The notes below the pieces were generated by a model that worked only from the letters and a program-made list of their open reading frames with translations, searched no databases and was not told where the DNA came from. From assembly GCA_003279605.1 (NCBI GenBank), contig QCHF01000001.1:214075-278074 (forward strand): a DNA stretch of 64,000 nt, read 5' to 3'. The stretch is from SAR86 cluster bacterium AG-390-O18 (GTDB lineage Bacteria; Pseudomonadota; Gammaproteobacteria; Magnimaribacterales; AG-339-G14). A program made the translations under genes and the position numbers. Of this stretch, positions 25,259 to 33,008 are shown in pieces (position 1 is the stretch's first letter; each line of letters opens with the position of its first letter).

Positions 25259-26116
25259 ATGACAAAGAAATATAAGGAAATTTTAGGAAAACAAGTGGCT
25301 TATCTTGATGAAGGCTCAGGACAATCAATAGTTTTTCTTCATGGAAATCCAGCCTCTTCTTTTTTGTGGAGAAATATTACTCCTTTTGTTAAAGATCTAG
25401 GAAGAGTTGTTGTTCCAGATTTAATTGGAATGGGCGATTCTGAAAAACTTGAAGGAATAGATAATCCTGATTATCAATACCATGGACAATACAAATATCT
25501 ATCTTCATTACTAGATGAATTAGATTTAGGTGAAGAAATTAATTTAGTTATACATGATTGGGGTTCTGCAATGGGATTTCATTATGCAAGAGAAAATGCT
25601 AATAAAATAAAATCGATTACTTTTATGGAGGCAATCGTAATGCCACTAACTTGGGATCAATGGCCAGAAAATGCAAGAAACATTTTTCAACTAATGCGTT
25701 CAGATGTAGGAGAAGAAATTGTTCTTGAAAAAAATATTTTTGTAGAAAAAATCCTCTTAAATGATTCTGCGGATGGTTTTACCGATGAAGAAAAGGCTGA
25801 ATACATTCGTCCCTTTAAAAATGCAGGTGAAGATCGTCGCCCTACTCTTACTTGGCCAAGACAAATTCCTGTAGACGGTTCTCCTCAGGCTGTAATTGAT
25901 GAAGTAATAAAGAATGGAGAATTTCATAAAGATTCAAATATCCCGAAACTTTTCATTAATGCCGATCCTGGAAGCATTCTTGTTGGCGAACAAAGAGAAT
26001 TTGTTCGAAGCTGGAAAAACTTGCAAGAAGTAACTGTGAAAGGAAATCATTTTATTCAAGAACATTCTCCCAATGAAATAGGAACAGCTATAAAAGATTT
26101 TTTAGATTCTTTGTAA
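25259..26116 (+). CDS. Haloalkane dehalogenase, subfamily II (LinB/DhaA-like)
   Basis: Hydrolyses haloalkanes to alcohol and halide. The 285 residues align end to end with LinB as I remember it, and every catalytic residue is present: halide-binding Asn30 (FLHGNPASS) and Trp101, nucleophile Asp100 (VIHDWGSAMGF), catalytic acid Glu124 (FMEAIVMPL) and His264 (GNHFIQEHSP). The cap region RRPTLTWPRQIP is also typical. No signal peptide. It is preceded by AAGGAG (25244-25249) and a TATAAT (25225-25230) without a good -35. Activity as a true dehalogenase is likely; substrate range is unknown. Confidence 0.92.
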   Translation: MTKKYKEILGKQVAYLDEGSGQSIVFLHGNPASSFLWRNITPFVKDLGRVVVPDLIGMGDSEKLEGIDNPDYQYHGQYKYLSSLLDELDLGEEINLVIHDWGSAMGFHYARENANKIKSITFMEAIVMPLTWDQWPENARNIFQLMRSDVGEEIVLEKNIFVEKILLNDSADGFTDEEKAEYIRPFKNAGEDRRPTLTWPRQIPVDGSPQAVIDEVIKNGEFHKDSNIPKLFINADPGSILVGEQREFVRSWKNLQEVTVKGNHFIQEHSPNEIGTAIKDFLDSL

Positions 26117-26120
26117 AAAA

Positions 26121-29100
26121 TTAATTAGCCCAAGAATGAAATGGACAACCATTAGCTGAAGTATCTGATTTATCTTTTATTCCATCCACTACACATGGAT
26201 TGGCATTATTTAAGACATTTGTAGGTTCAGCACCAATAGAGTTAGAACTAGAACCATTATAAGGACTTACATCTCTTAAAATTGAATCGCTTTGAATAGT
26301 AGCTGAATTATCATAAGGAATATCAGAAATGCCACCACCAATTAACTCTAAAGCTACGGCTTTGTCCATTGGTAATAAATATACTTGCCCTTTAAGAGGC
26401 CTTATTTTATAAATATTACCAGTTCCTACTTCTGTAACTTCTTGACCTGGATAAATTTGAAATCTATCTACATTCCTATGAGTTGCTGTCCAGGCTCCTC
26501 CAGCGGTAACCTTAGTACCTGTACCAATGTCATATCTATCATGAGGAATACCTCTTATTCTATTTCCATCTCCCTCAAAATATAATCTATATTTCTTACC
26601 ATGTTCAGATGTCGGATAATTTGAAGTTGCCGGAATCGTTAAAATTAATACTTTAGGTGGATCAAAACTTACAACAGAATTTCCTTCCATTAAATTATAA
26701 GTTGGGGCAACTCTTAGCTTTAATGAGTAATATTCCTCAACAGAACCATCAAATATTTTTGAAAAACAGTATCTTTTTTCTTGTGATTGAGCTTGATTCC
26801 ACCCTGGTCTATATTCGTATTCATTATTTGCATTGCCAAAATCGTTAAAAGTTTTAGTGCATTCCGCTTTATCCAATTCTTGTTGAGTCATCATCAAACC
26901 ACCTTGGAGACCCCAGCCTACCGGAATGGTGCCTTTCCAATGAGAAGACCTAGCACCAGTCAAATAAGTATTAAGGTTAGCTTGTGCGGCAACTGAATTT
27001 TTATTGGTTGCATTAAAAGTTAATTCATCTGCACCAACAAAGACTGTATTATTGGAAATGGTATATGTTATTTTTTCACTATCTCTGATTCCATCCTGAT
27101 AAGTATTTACAGCATTATTTTTTGTGTAATCAACAGTAGAATCATGATTCCAATCATATTCAAGAGCTCCAGATCCATTAACTTCAGAAGATTTAATATA
27201 TGGTCCAACATTATAATAAGGGCTAGAAAAAGGACTTCTGTTTGCGTTTCCTGAAATACTTGTTTTTTCCCAACTTTGATTCGCATCAGATTTTATTGCT
27301 GCAGCAGCAGTAAAAATAGATTCATAAGAAGAATTTACTGCACTTGGTGACATACATCTTGCTATACAGTAAAGATTTGTAGGCATGGATGTTAACGGTA
27401 CACTTTGAATGAGGATATTTCTTACTCCATTGGCCTTCAAATTAGAACTAGGATTTGCTAGAGAATTTCTTTTTATTCTTAGTATCTTTTTTGTATCAAT
27501 ATTCAGTAAAACCATGCTTTTTACATGCGTATAAGCTCCAAAGGTTTTAGCCATATTAGAAATCCATTGACTATTCTCAAATTGAATTACATCAGATCCA
27601 GTTAAAACTGTATAAGAACAGTTATCTGCATTACAAACTGCGGATACATTAAATACAAAACCCCCTACTGTATTTGCGTCTCCATCCAAACCATTAAGTG
27701 TTGAATCGTAATAACCCACGTATTCTTTTTTAAAAGTACAGTTATTATTATTTTTGTCTTTATTGTCTATGCCGCAGAATCCTAGATTTTTAAATTCGGT
27801 ATTCCAATAAGGATCTTGTACCCACATAAGTACTCTGTGTTTGTTATATTCACTTAAACTTCTATAACTAATATTAATTTTTTTAGCAGTAAGAAAGTTT
27901 TGATTTACGGTGTACGATTTAGCTTTTTCAAGAGCCGTTGCATTAGGATTGTTGTTTCGCCAAATAGTGTTATTTGAAATATAGTTTTTGTATTTGTGAT
28001 CTAACCAAACCCCATTAGGACCTGCATAAGCATACATTTGATTATTTGGAAAATCATTTGTTCCAGATGCTGTTGCAGTTATGGAAAAGGCTTTGTTAGT
28101 TAAATCAACTTTTGCTCCGCTAGAATCATAAAGTCGATAGTGATCTACTACTCTTAAAGCTGTAGCAGGATTTACATCAAAACATTTTTCATCAATTCCA
28201 TATCCTGGATCAATGTAATTTGTTTTTATCCAAGCAGTAAAATCATTAACACCAGCTATTATACTAGATACATCTGATAGTTTTCTGGGTCCAGCTTTAT
28301 TACCAGCACCTAACCAATCGTATACGCTTCCTTTATCTGCCCCAACAGTAGGAGCAATGTATTCCAACATATTTGCGTATTCATATTTTTGACAATAAAC
28401 CCTTTTTGAGGTGTCTATATAAAATCGATAACCAAGACTCCAAGGCCAACCGTTCCCAGAAATTGTAGGTCTAAAAATTTCAAAAAGACCTTTAGAAACT
28501 GTACCAGTTGATGTCAGAGTTAAGTTATATGAATCACTACCAGAATTAGCAACATAGTTAATAGTAGAATCATTTATTTCAACTCTACCCATTCCAGTAG
28601 TTTTATTTATAGCAGATGCTCCGCTTAAACCCAAAAACTCCCATAAAGGTTCGATACCAGTCCAATCCTTTGGATTTGTAATTGTAAAGTCTAAAGTAAG
28701 GTTTCCGTATTTTGTACAGTCTGTTCCTTCAACCATACCAGCAGCTAATCTAGCAGCTGTGCATGGAAGTTTTGAGATTGTGAAATCATAAAAGAAAGAA
28801 GTTGGTGGCCTATTTCTATAGTCAGTACTTCCAGAATTAACATTAGACCAAATTTTTGCTTTTAATGGAGCAGTCAATGATGCTTTTGTTACATCAAATA
28901 TTGCATTGTTATAATTTACATCTGTAAAAGAATTTATCTCAGATTCTTCTTGAGTTTCAACACTACTAGTTGTTCTTGATGAATCTGTAGCACTTGAGCT
29001 TTCGCCAAATTTTTTAGTACACAAATCACTTCTTGTAAGAACTTTGTATGGACCTTTATTTAGCAATGCCCCTCTAGATATACCATTACTAACAAAACAC

Positions 29101-29231
29101 ATAAAACGATTCACGGTAGACAATGCTGTATTTAAGTCTTGGCCTTGAACATAGAAGTCAGTTTCATCATTTGCGAAATCTGAGGCAATTAAATTAAGCG
29201 GAAACAATAATATAAGAAATAATTTTTTCAT
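26121..29231 (-). CDS. Giant exported protein, copy B (paralogue of 29456-32410), unknown function
   Basis: A 1036-residue protein with a signal peptide (residues 1-16, ending NLIAS). It is rich in Asn, Ser, Thr and Gly, has no membrane spans after the signal, and looks like a beta-rich extracellular or cell-surface protein. It is a diverged paralogue of the 984-residue protein upstream; both share an N-terminal FYVQGQDLN / YYVPGILAN segment with two cysteines, a YCQK motif, LYCIARCM versus LLCIREC, an EF-hand-like DxNxD segment (YDWNHDSTVDY), and a C-terminal KKYRLYFEGDG / KKFKLKFEGYG block. It starts 8 bases after a 44-residue lipoprotein gene with no clear ribosome site, suggesting coupling. 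I recognise no known domain. Confidence 0.85.
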   Translation of the reverse strand: MKKLFLILLFPLNLIASDFANDETDFYVQGQDLNTALSTVNRFMCFVSNGISRGALLNKGPYKVLTRSDLCTKKFGESSSATDSSRTTSSVETQEESEINSFTDVNYNNAIFDVTKASLTAPLKAKIWSNVNSGSTDYRNRPPTSFFYDFTISKLPCTAARLAAGMVEGTDCTKYGNLTLDFTITNPKDWTGIEPLWEFLGLSGASAINKTTGMGRVEINDSTINYVANSGSDSYNLTLTSTGTVSKGLFEIFRPTISGNGWPWSLGYRFYIDTSKRVYCQKYEYANMLEYIAPTVGADKGSVYDWLGAGNKAGPRKLSDVSSIIAGVNDFTAWIKTNYIDPGYGIDEKCFDVNPATALRVVDHYRLYDSSGAKVDLTNKAFSITATASGTNDFPNNQMYAYAGPNGVWLDHKYKNYISNNTIWRNNNPNATALEKAKSYTVNQNFLTAKKINISYRSLSEYNKHRVLMWVQDPYWNTEFKNLGFCGIDNKDKNNNNCTFKKEYVGYYDSTLNGLDGDANTVGGFVFNVSAVCNADNCSYTVLTGSDVIQFENSQWISNMAKTFGAYTHVKSMVLLNIDTKKILRIKRNSLANPSSNLKANGVRNILIQSVPLTSMPTNLYCIARCMSPSAVNSSYESIFTAAAAIKSDANQSWEKTSISGNANRSPFSSPYYNVGPYIKSSEVNGSGALEYDWNHDSTVDYTKNNAVNTYQDGIRDSEKITYTISNNTVFVGADELTFNATNKNSVAAQANLNTYLTGARSSHWKGTIPVGWGLQGGLMMTQQELDKAECTKTFNDFGNANNEYEYRPGWNQAQSQEKRYCFSKIFDGSVEEYYSLKLRVAPTYNLMEGNSVVSFDPPKVLILTIPATSNYPTSEHGKKYRLYFEGDGNRIRGIPHDRYDIGTGTKVTAGGAWTATHRNVDRFQIYPGQEVTEVGTGNIYKIRPLKGQVYLLPMDKAVALELIGGGISDIPYDNSATIQSDSILRDVSPYNGSSSNSIGAEPTNVLNNANPCVVDGIKDKSDTSANGCPFHSWAN

Positions 29232-29239
29232 TTTTTTAT

Positions 29240-29374
29240 TTAATCAATATTCAATGGTTCAATTGCTTCTATATCTCCCTCAAGTCCGGTTATAGGAGGT
29301 GCTGAGTTATTAGAACCCGAGCCACAAGAGATAAAAAGAAGTATAAATACGGAAAGAATTAAGACGTTTTTCAT
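29240..29374 (-). CDS. Tiny lipoprotein paired with the giant exported protein B
   Basis: A 44-residue reading frame beginning MKNVLILSVFILLFISCGSG. It has a hydrophobic signal segment and a lipobox-like FISC ending at Cys17. The residue after Cys is Gly, not Asp, which favours outer-membrane sorting. The mature part is only 28 residues, ending in an acidic IEAIEPLNID. A weak GGTGA ribosome site lies upstream. Its pairing with the giant gene 8 bases downstream repeats the arrangement at 32594-29456, which supports it being real. Confidence 0.65.
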   Translation of the reverse strand: MKNVLILSVFILLFISCGSGSNNSAPPITGLEGDIEAIEPLNID

Positions 29375-29403
29375 AAGATCACCAAAGATTATCTTTATTC
29401 TTT

Positions 29404-29440
29404 AAAAAAAACTCCCTTGAGTCAAGGGAGTTTTTTTTTT
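29404..29440. terminator. Bidirectional intrinsic terminator between the two giant-protein cassettes
   Basis: Nine-base stem ACTCCCTTG / CAAGGGAGT (29411-29419 and 29423-29431) with a 3-base loop, flanked by a run of seven A before and ten T after, so it has a U-tract whichever way it is transcribed. It lies just after the stop of the 984-residue gene and before the small lipoprotein gene, and separates the two cassettes into distinct transcripts. On the minus strand TTGACT inside the hairpin is 17 bases from AAGAAT, a possible weak promoter for the second cassette. Confidence 0.85.
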
Positions 29441-29455
29441 CTCATTAGAACCTTT

Positions 29456-32410
29456 TTAATTTGAAGGAGGTGTATGCACTGTTTTTCCGTGAATTACTGA
29501 AGGATCTGTGCTGTTTGCACTTGGTAATGTTGTTGCAGGCACAGTACCAATGGAATTTGTTCCAGAAAATAAGTTCTGAATATTACTTGCAGGTGGTAGA
29601 TCGCTCGCTAACTTAGAGTAATTTACTCCAGCAGGAATGGCTCCTAATTTAAGTAAATATTCATCCCCTCTTAGAGCTCTGATTTTTAAGTCATCTCCCC
29701 CACTTAGGTTAGTAAGAACGGTAGCATCAGGTATTACAAATTCATGTACATATCGGTAACACTGGTTCCATCCACCATCAACATATCTACCTAAAATAGC
29801 GCCTGTACAGGTATTTACTACTCGTCCAGGAATATTATGCAGCTCTCCGTAACCTTCAAATTTCAGTTTGAATTTTTTTCCAGCAAGATCTGTGTTAGGA
29901 AAGTTGTAAGTTATTCCATTTGCAGGGACAGTAAATAAAACTGATTGCGGTGGCGAGACATTAACATATTGACTAGAAGTATCGTTATACAGTCTATAGT
30001 CAGGCATTTGTCTAACTCTGATATCATACATCGTCGCAACTGCTCCTTCCCACATTTTGTAGTCACAATAATAAGAGGTTGCTCCGGTAGCATGAACTGC
30101 TGCATCATTTGCTTTAGCTTTAAACTTAACATCGTAACCCCTTGCATTACCACCTGAAACATCGCAATGAAGAGCTGCTTTATTAGTATCTGAATTAATC
30201 ACAGCTCTCATATGGAAAGCATGACCAAAGTTATTTGTCCAATTATTACCGTAAGTATGAGGCTTCATGTAATAACGATAATTTTGTAATGAGTCGCCAT
30301 GCTGTCTAGCATCTACTTTTTGTCCATTTGCAAGAGAATATTCTATGTAAGTATTTCCTGCAGTACCGTCTCTGAGTTTATTGGTTCCAGCAACATTCAC
30401 AATTGTATATTGAGGAGCATCAGCAACTTTTATTCCGCCAATATTATTATAGTTACCAGCTGCAATATCTGACTCTCCCCCATCTTGGTCACCATTACCA
30501 TTTGAGTCGTAATAAACTGTAGCTGTCCACCAGTCTCCTACATTTTTGTAAGGAGTAACGTTTAAAGCTCCTGGATTACTTGAATTTTGAACTGCAGTAA
30601 AAGCTGCATCAATAGCAGTATTTATATTAGAGGCATCAAGACATTCTCGAATGCAAAGTAAACCTGTTGCATTGTCGCCAGTATTAGTTATTTCTGTTGC
30701 CAATTGATCGATATTTATTCTTTCTTCTGTTCTTGTTCTAACTTGAGAGGAAGGCGTTGTTGAGTCAGGGTCACCAAAAGCAGCAAAAGGCACTGTGTAA
30801 CTTTGATGAGAATCGGGATCCCAAAAATGCATCCTTCTATTCCACCCTGAGTCAGTCATTTGCTGTGTCCAATTTACCGCCGTAAATGAGAAAGAATTAT
30901 CCAATTCAAAAGGCATTATTCTTGCTCCCCAATCCATTCCATGAGTTACAGTAAAAGTTACAGTAGAGCCACTCACAGTAATTGTTCCAGAGTATTCAGG
31001 ACAGTGACCTTGTGCAGCATTACAATTACCGGCATTCGGAAAATTAAGATTTCCTAGCTTTGTTTGAAAAGTACTTCCGTCTCTGAAATTATTTGCATAA
31101 AACTGAAAAGAAACTCCACCAAGTTGGTCTAATGAAAGATACTGACGAGTTCTTTTTACAATTTCATAGTAATTTTTTCTTAAATTGTATGAATTGTTAT
31201 CGCTGGAATTTCTTTTATTTTTAAATACAGTTGAGTCAGCTACATTTACCCTATCAGTAGGATTAACATGCACTCCCCAATAGCTGGCATGAGACCAAAT
31301 TGGAGCAGAAAGTGAACCATTATCTGTAGTATTTGCTTCCAAGGACATGGAAGGAGTAGTTAAATCTGCTCTTGAACCATTAGAATTTTTATAAGTACCG
31401 TACTCATAAACAACTCTTTTCGCTGCAGACCTTCTAGTATCCCAGCAATGTTCCCCAGTTATAGTGGCTGCTGTTCCTCCATCAGTATCAACAAATCCCC
31501 CTCCGTTTTGAGCATTGGTTATAGCCGTTGCTAGATTAGTTTCAGAGATTGCTGCACCTTCTGTCCAGAGACCATTACCCCCTTGGGTATATTCATTAGC
31601 ACTAAAAAATTTTTGGCAGTATCTATCTGCCCCTTCATTAACTTGTACTTGATGTGTGACAGCATAAGTTGTCATTCCTCCGCCACCGGCGATACGAAGA
31701 AGTGTTTGCATAAATCCTTGAATATTGTTGGCATCAGCCAAGTCCGCAATAATTACTCTGTCTGGACCTTGCATGCCTGTTTCACGATACTGGATAGTGG
31801 TGTTATTAACGCTTAAATAACCTTTATTTATCGATATACCAGCTGTGGAAAGTCCAAGTGCGTTGTGAATTTGTTTATTTCTAAGATCATATCGCATGGT
31901 AAAAGTTCCAAAACGATTGGTGCTGCTTTTATCTGCAGATACCTTTGTAGATAAATAGGCAGTTGTTGGAACTACGGTATCGTTTTGGCCCATTTGCAAT
32001 TCAATATCCACCCAGCCTTTTCCTTGTACTTCATTTCCAGAAGTTTCCCCTGTATAAATGCCAGTGGTATATTCAGTAGCGTCAACAGTATTTCCTGTTC
32101 CAGCTCCACCACCGCTAGCTGATGAACCTGTTGCAGATGCTGCTTCAGAAGCCGCATCAGCACCGCTTGCAGACTCACACTTAGCTTCGTCAGTTAAAGC
32201 CTTATAAACTCCTTTATTCACAAAAGTAGAAAAATTAATACTCTCCATAAAACATAAGAGAAAATTAACTTGGCTCATTGCATCATTAGCAAGTATGCCA
32301 GGTACGTAATAATCTACTTCTGCAGCATCATCAGTGTAGTCGTCTGTAAAAGTTAAATTAGCAAACAATATAAAAGTAAAAGTTGTATAAAACAGCGTTA
32401 TCGATTTCAT
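29456..32410 (-). CDS. Giant exported protein, copy A (paralogue of 26121-29231), unknown function
   Basis: A 984-residue protein with an N-terminal signal peptide (about residues 1-22) and no later membrane span. A low-complexity Ala/Ser/Gly linker (about 80-110) separates a short N-terminal cysteine-containing segment from the main beta-rich body. The body has RYCQKFFSANEY, an EF-hand-like calcium-loop candidate (DSNGNGDQDGGESD), LLCIREC and a C-terminal KKFKLKFEGYGELHNIPG block, all with counterparts in the 1036-residue paralogue. An AAGGAA site precedes the ATG, 19 bases after the stop of a 54-residue lipoprotein gene. A surface or adhesive role would fit the composition but is a guess. 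Confidence 0.85.
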   Translation of the reverse strand: MKSITLFYTTFTFILFANLTFTDDYTDDAAEVDYYVPGILANDAMSQVNFLLCFMESINFSTFVNKGVYKALTDEAKCESASGADAASEAASATGSSASGGGAGTGNTVDATEYTTGIYTGETSGNEVQGKGWVDIELQMGQNDTVVPTTAYLSTKVSADKSSTNRFGTFTMRYDLRNKQIHNALGLSTAGISINKGYLSVNNTTIQYRETGMQGPDRVIIADLADANNIQGFMQTLLRIAGGGGMTTYAVTHQVQVNEGADRYCQKFFSANEYTQGGNGLWTEGAAISETNLATAITNAQNGGGFVDTDGGTAATITGEHCWDTRRSAAKRVVYEYGTYKNSNGSRADLTTPSMSLEANTTDNGSLSAPIWSHASYWGVHVNPTDRVNVADSTVFKNKRNSSDNNSYNLRKNYYEIVKRTRQYLSLDQLGGVSFQFYANNFRDGSTFQTKLGNLNFPNAGNCNAAQGHCPEYSGTITVSGSTVTFTVTHGMDWGARIMPFELDNSFSFTAVNWTQQMTDSGWNRRMHFWDPDSHQSYTVPFAAFGDPDSTTPSSQVRTRTEERINIDQLATEITNTGDNATGLLCIRECLDASNINTAIDAAFTAVQNSSNPGALNVTPYKNVGDWWTATVYYDSNGNGDQDGGESDIAAGNYNNIGGIKVADAPQYTIVNVAGTNKLRDGTAGNTYIEYSLANGQKVDARQHGDSLQNYRYYMKPHTYGNNWTNNFGHAFHMRAVINSDTNKAALHCDVSGGNARGYDVKFKAKANDAAVHATGATSYYCDYKMWEGAVATMYDIRVRQMPDYRLYNDTSSQYVNVSPPQSVLFTVPANGITYNFPNTDLAGKKFKLKFEGYGELHNIPGRVVNTCTGAILGRYVDGGWNQCYRYVHEFVIPDATVLTNLSGGDDLKIRALRGDEYLLKLGAIPAGVNYSKLASDLPPASNIQNLFSGTNSIGTVPATTLPSANSTDPSVIHGKTVHTPPSN

Positions 32411-32429
32411 TTTAAATTCCTTAGTTTAA

Positions 32430-32594
32430 TTAGTCTGTTGTTTGTACAGGATCTACCTGACCTGCAAAGTTACCTGTTGGTGTGCTTCCATAAGAGTTAG
32501 TGTTGGAATTGGTGTTAGAGCCACCATATCCTCCACCGCCACCACAACTTATTAGCAAAATTGATAGCGTGAAAATTGTAAATAATTTATCCAT
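32430..32594 (-). CDS. Tiny lipoprotein paired with the giant exported protein A
   Basis: A 54-residue lipoprotein, MDKLFTIFTLSILLISCGGG, with a good lipobox LISC at Cys17 followed by a glycine run and an Asn/Thr/Ser-rich tail. The start at 32594 is chosen because AAGGAG (complement of 32605-32610) sits ten bases upstream; an in-frame upstream start at 32672 would give a non-signal N-terminus. It opens the transcript that contains the 984-residue protein. The mature tail contains NSYGSTP, reminiscent of NSIGTVP and NSIGAEP near the ends of the giant proteins. Confidence 0.8.
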   Translation of the reverse strand: MDKLFTIFTLSILLISCGGGGGYGGSNTNSNTNSYGSTPTGNFAGQVDPVQTTD

Positions 32595-32619
32595 AAATAT
32601 GTGTCTCCTTTGTAATTTA

Positions 32620-32647
32620 TTTATACTATTTTTTCTTGATCTTGCAA
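32620..32647 (-). promoter_or_regulatory. Candidate promoter of lipoprotein/giant cassette A
   Basis: On the minus strand TTGCAA (32647-32642) is separated by 16 bases from TATAAA (32625-32620), 25 bases before the lipoprotein start codon. The match is moderate (4/6 and 5/6). Confidence 0.45.
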
Positions 32648-32655
32648 ATATTTTT

Positions 32656-32763
32656 TTAAACAAAATAGTCAACTATTGCAGCGATTATTGCTAAAAATAT
32701 ATTGACAATTACTATTACCAATAACAGTCCTTTCAAATTAAATTTTTTATCTTTCTTCTCCAT
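32656..32763 (-). CDS. Possible 35-residue single-span membrane protein
   Basis: Reading frame beginning MEKKDKKFNLKG followed by an unbroken hydrophobic helix (LLLVIVIVNIFLAIIAAIV) and a short tail DYFV. A basic N-terminus followed by one transmembrane helix is typical of small membrane proteins. No ribosome site is evident and the frame is short, so it could be chance. It is divergent from infA, 24 bases away. Confidence 0.35.
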   Translation of the reverse strand: MEKKDKKFNLKGLLLVIVIVNIFLAIIAAIVDYFV

Positions 32764-32787
32764 AAGGCATAATTATGGACAATATTT

Positions 32788-33006
32788 ATGGCAAAAGAAG
32801 ATTTAATTGAGATGTCAGGCGAGGTTATCGATACCATGCCAAATACTACCTTCAAAGTAAAATTAGAAAATGATCATGTCATTACCGCTCACATTTCAGG
32901 AAAAATGAGAAAAAATTACATTCGAATTCTTACTGGGGATAAAGTTAAAGTTGAAATGACCCCTTATGATTTATCCAAAGGCAGAATAACCTTTAGAGAA
33001 AAATAA
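32788..33006 (+). CDS. infA: Translation initiation factor IF-1
   Basis: 72-residue S1/OB-fold protein that binds the ribosomal A site during initiation. Sequence [20 protein letters not shown], then [19 protein letters not shown], matches bacterial IF-1 at full length. It converges with clpA (2 bases between stop codons), the same arrangement as in E. coli and Pseudomonas. Confidence 0.97.
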   Translation: MAKEDLIEMSGEVIDTMPNTTFKVKLENDHVITAHISGKMRKNYIRILTGDKVKVEMTPYDLSKGRITFREK

Positions 33007-33008
33007 AA

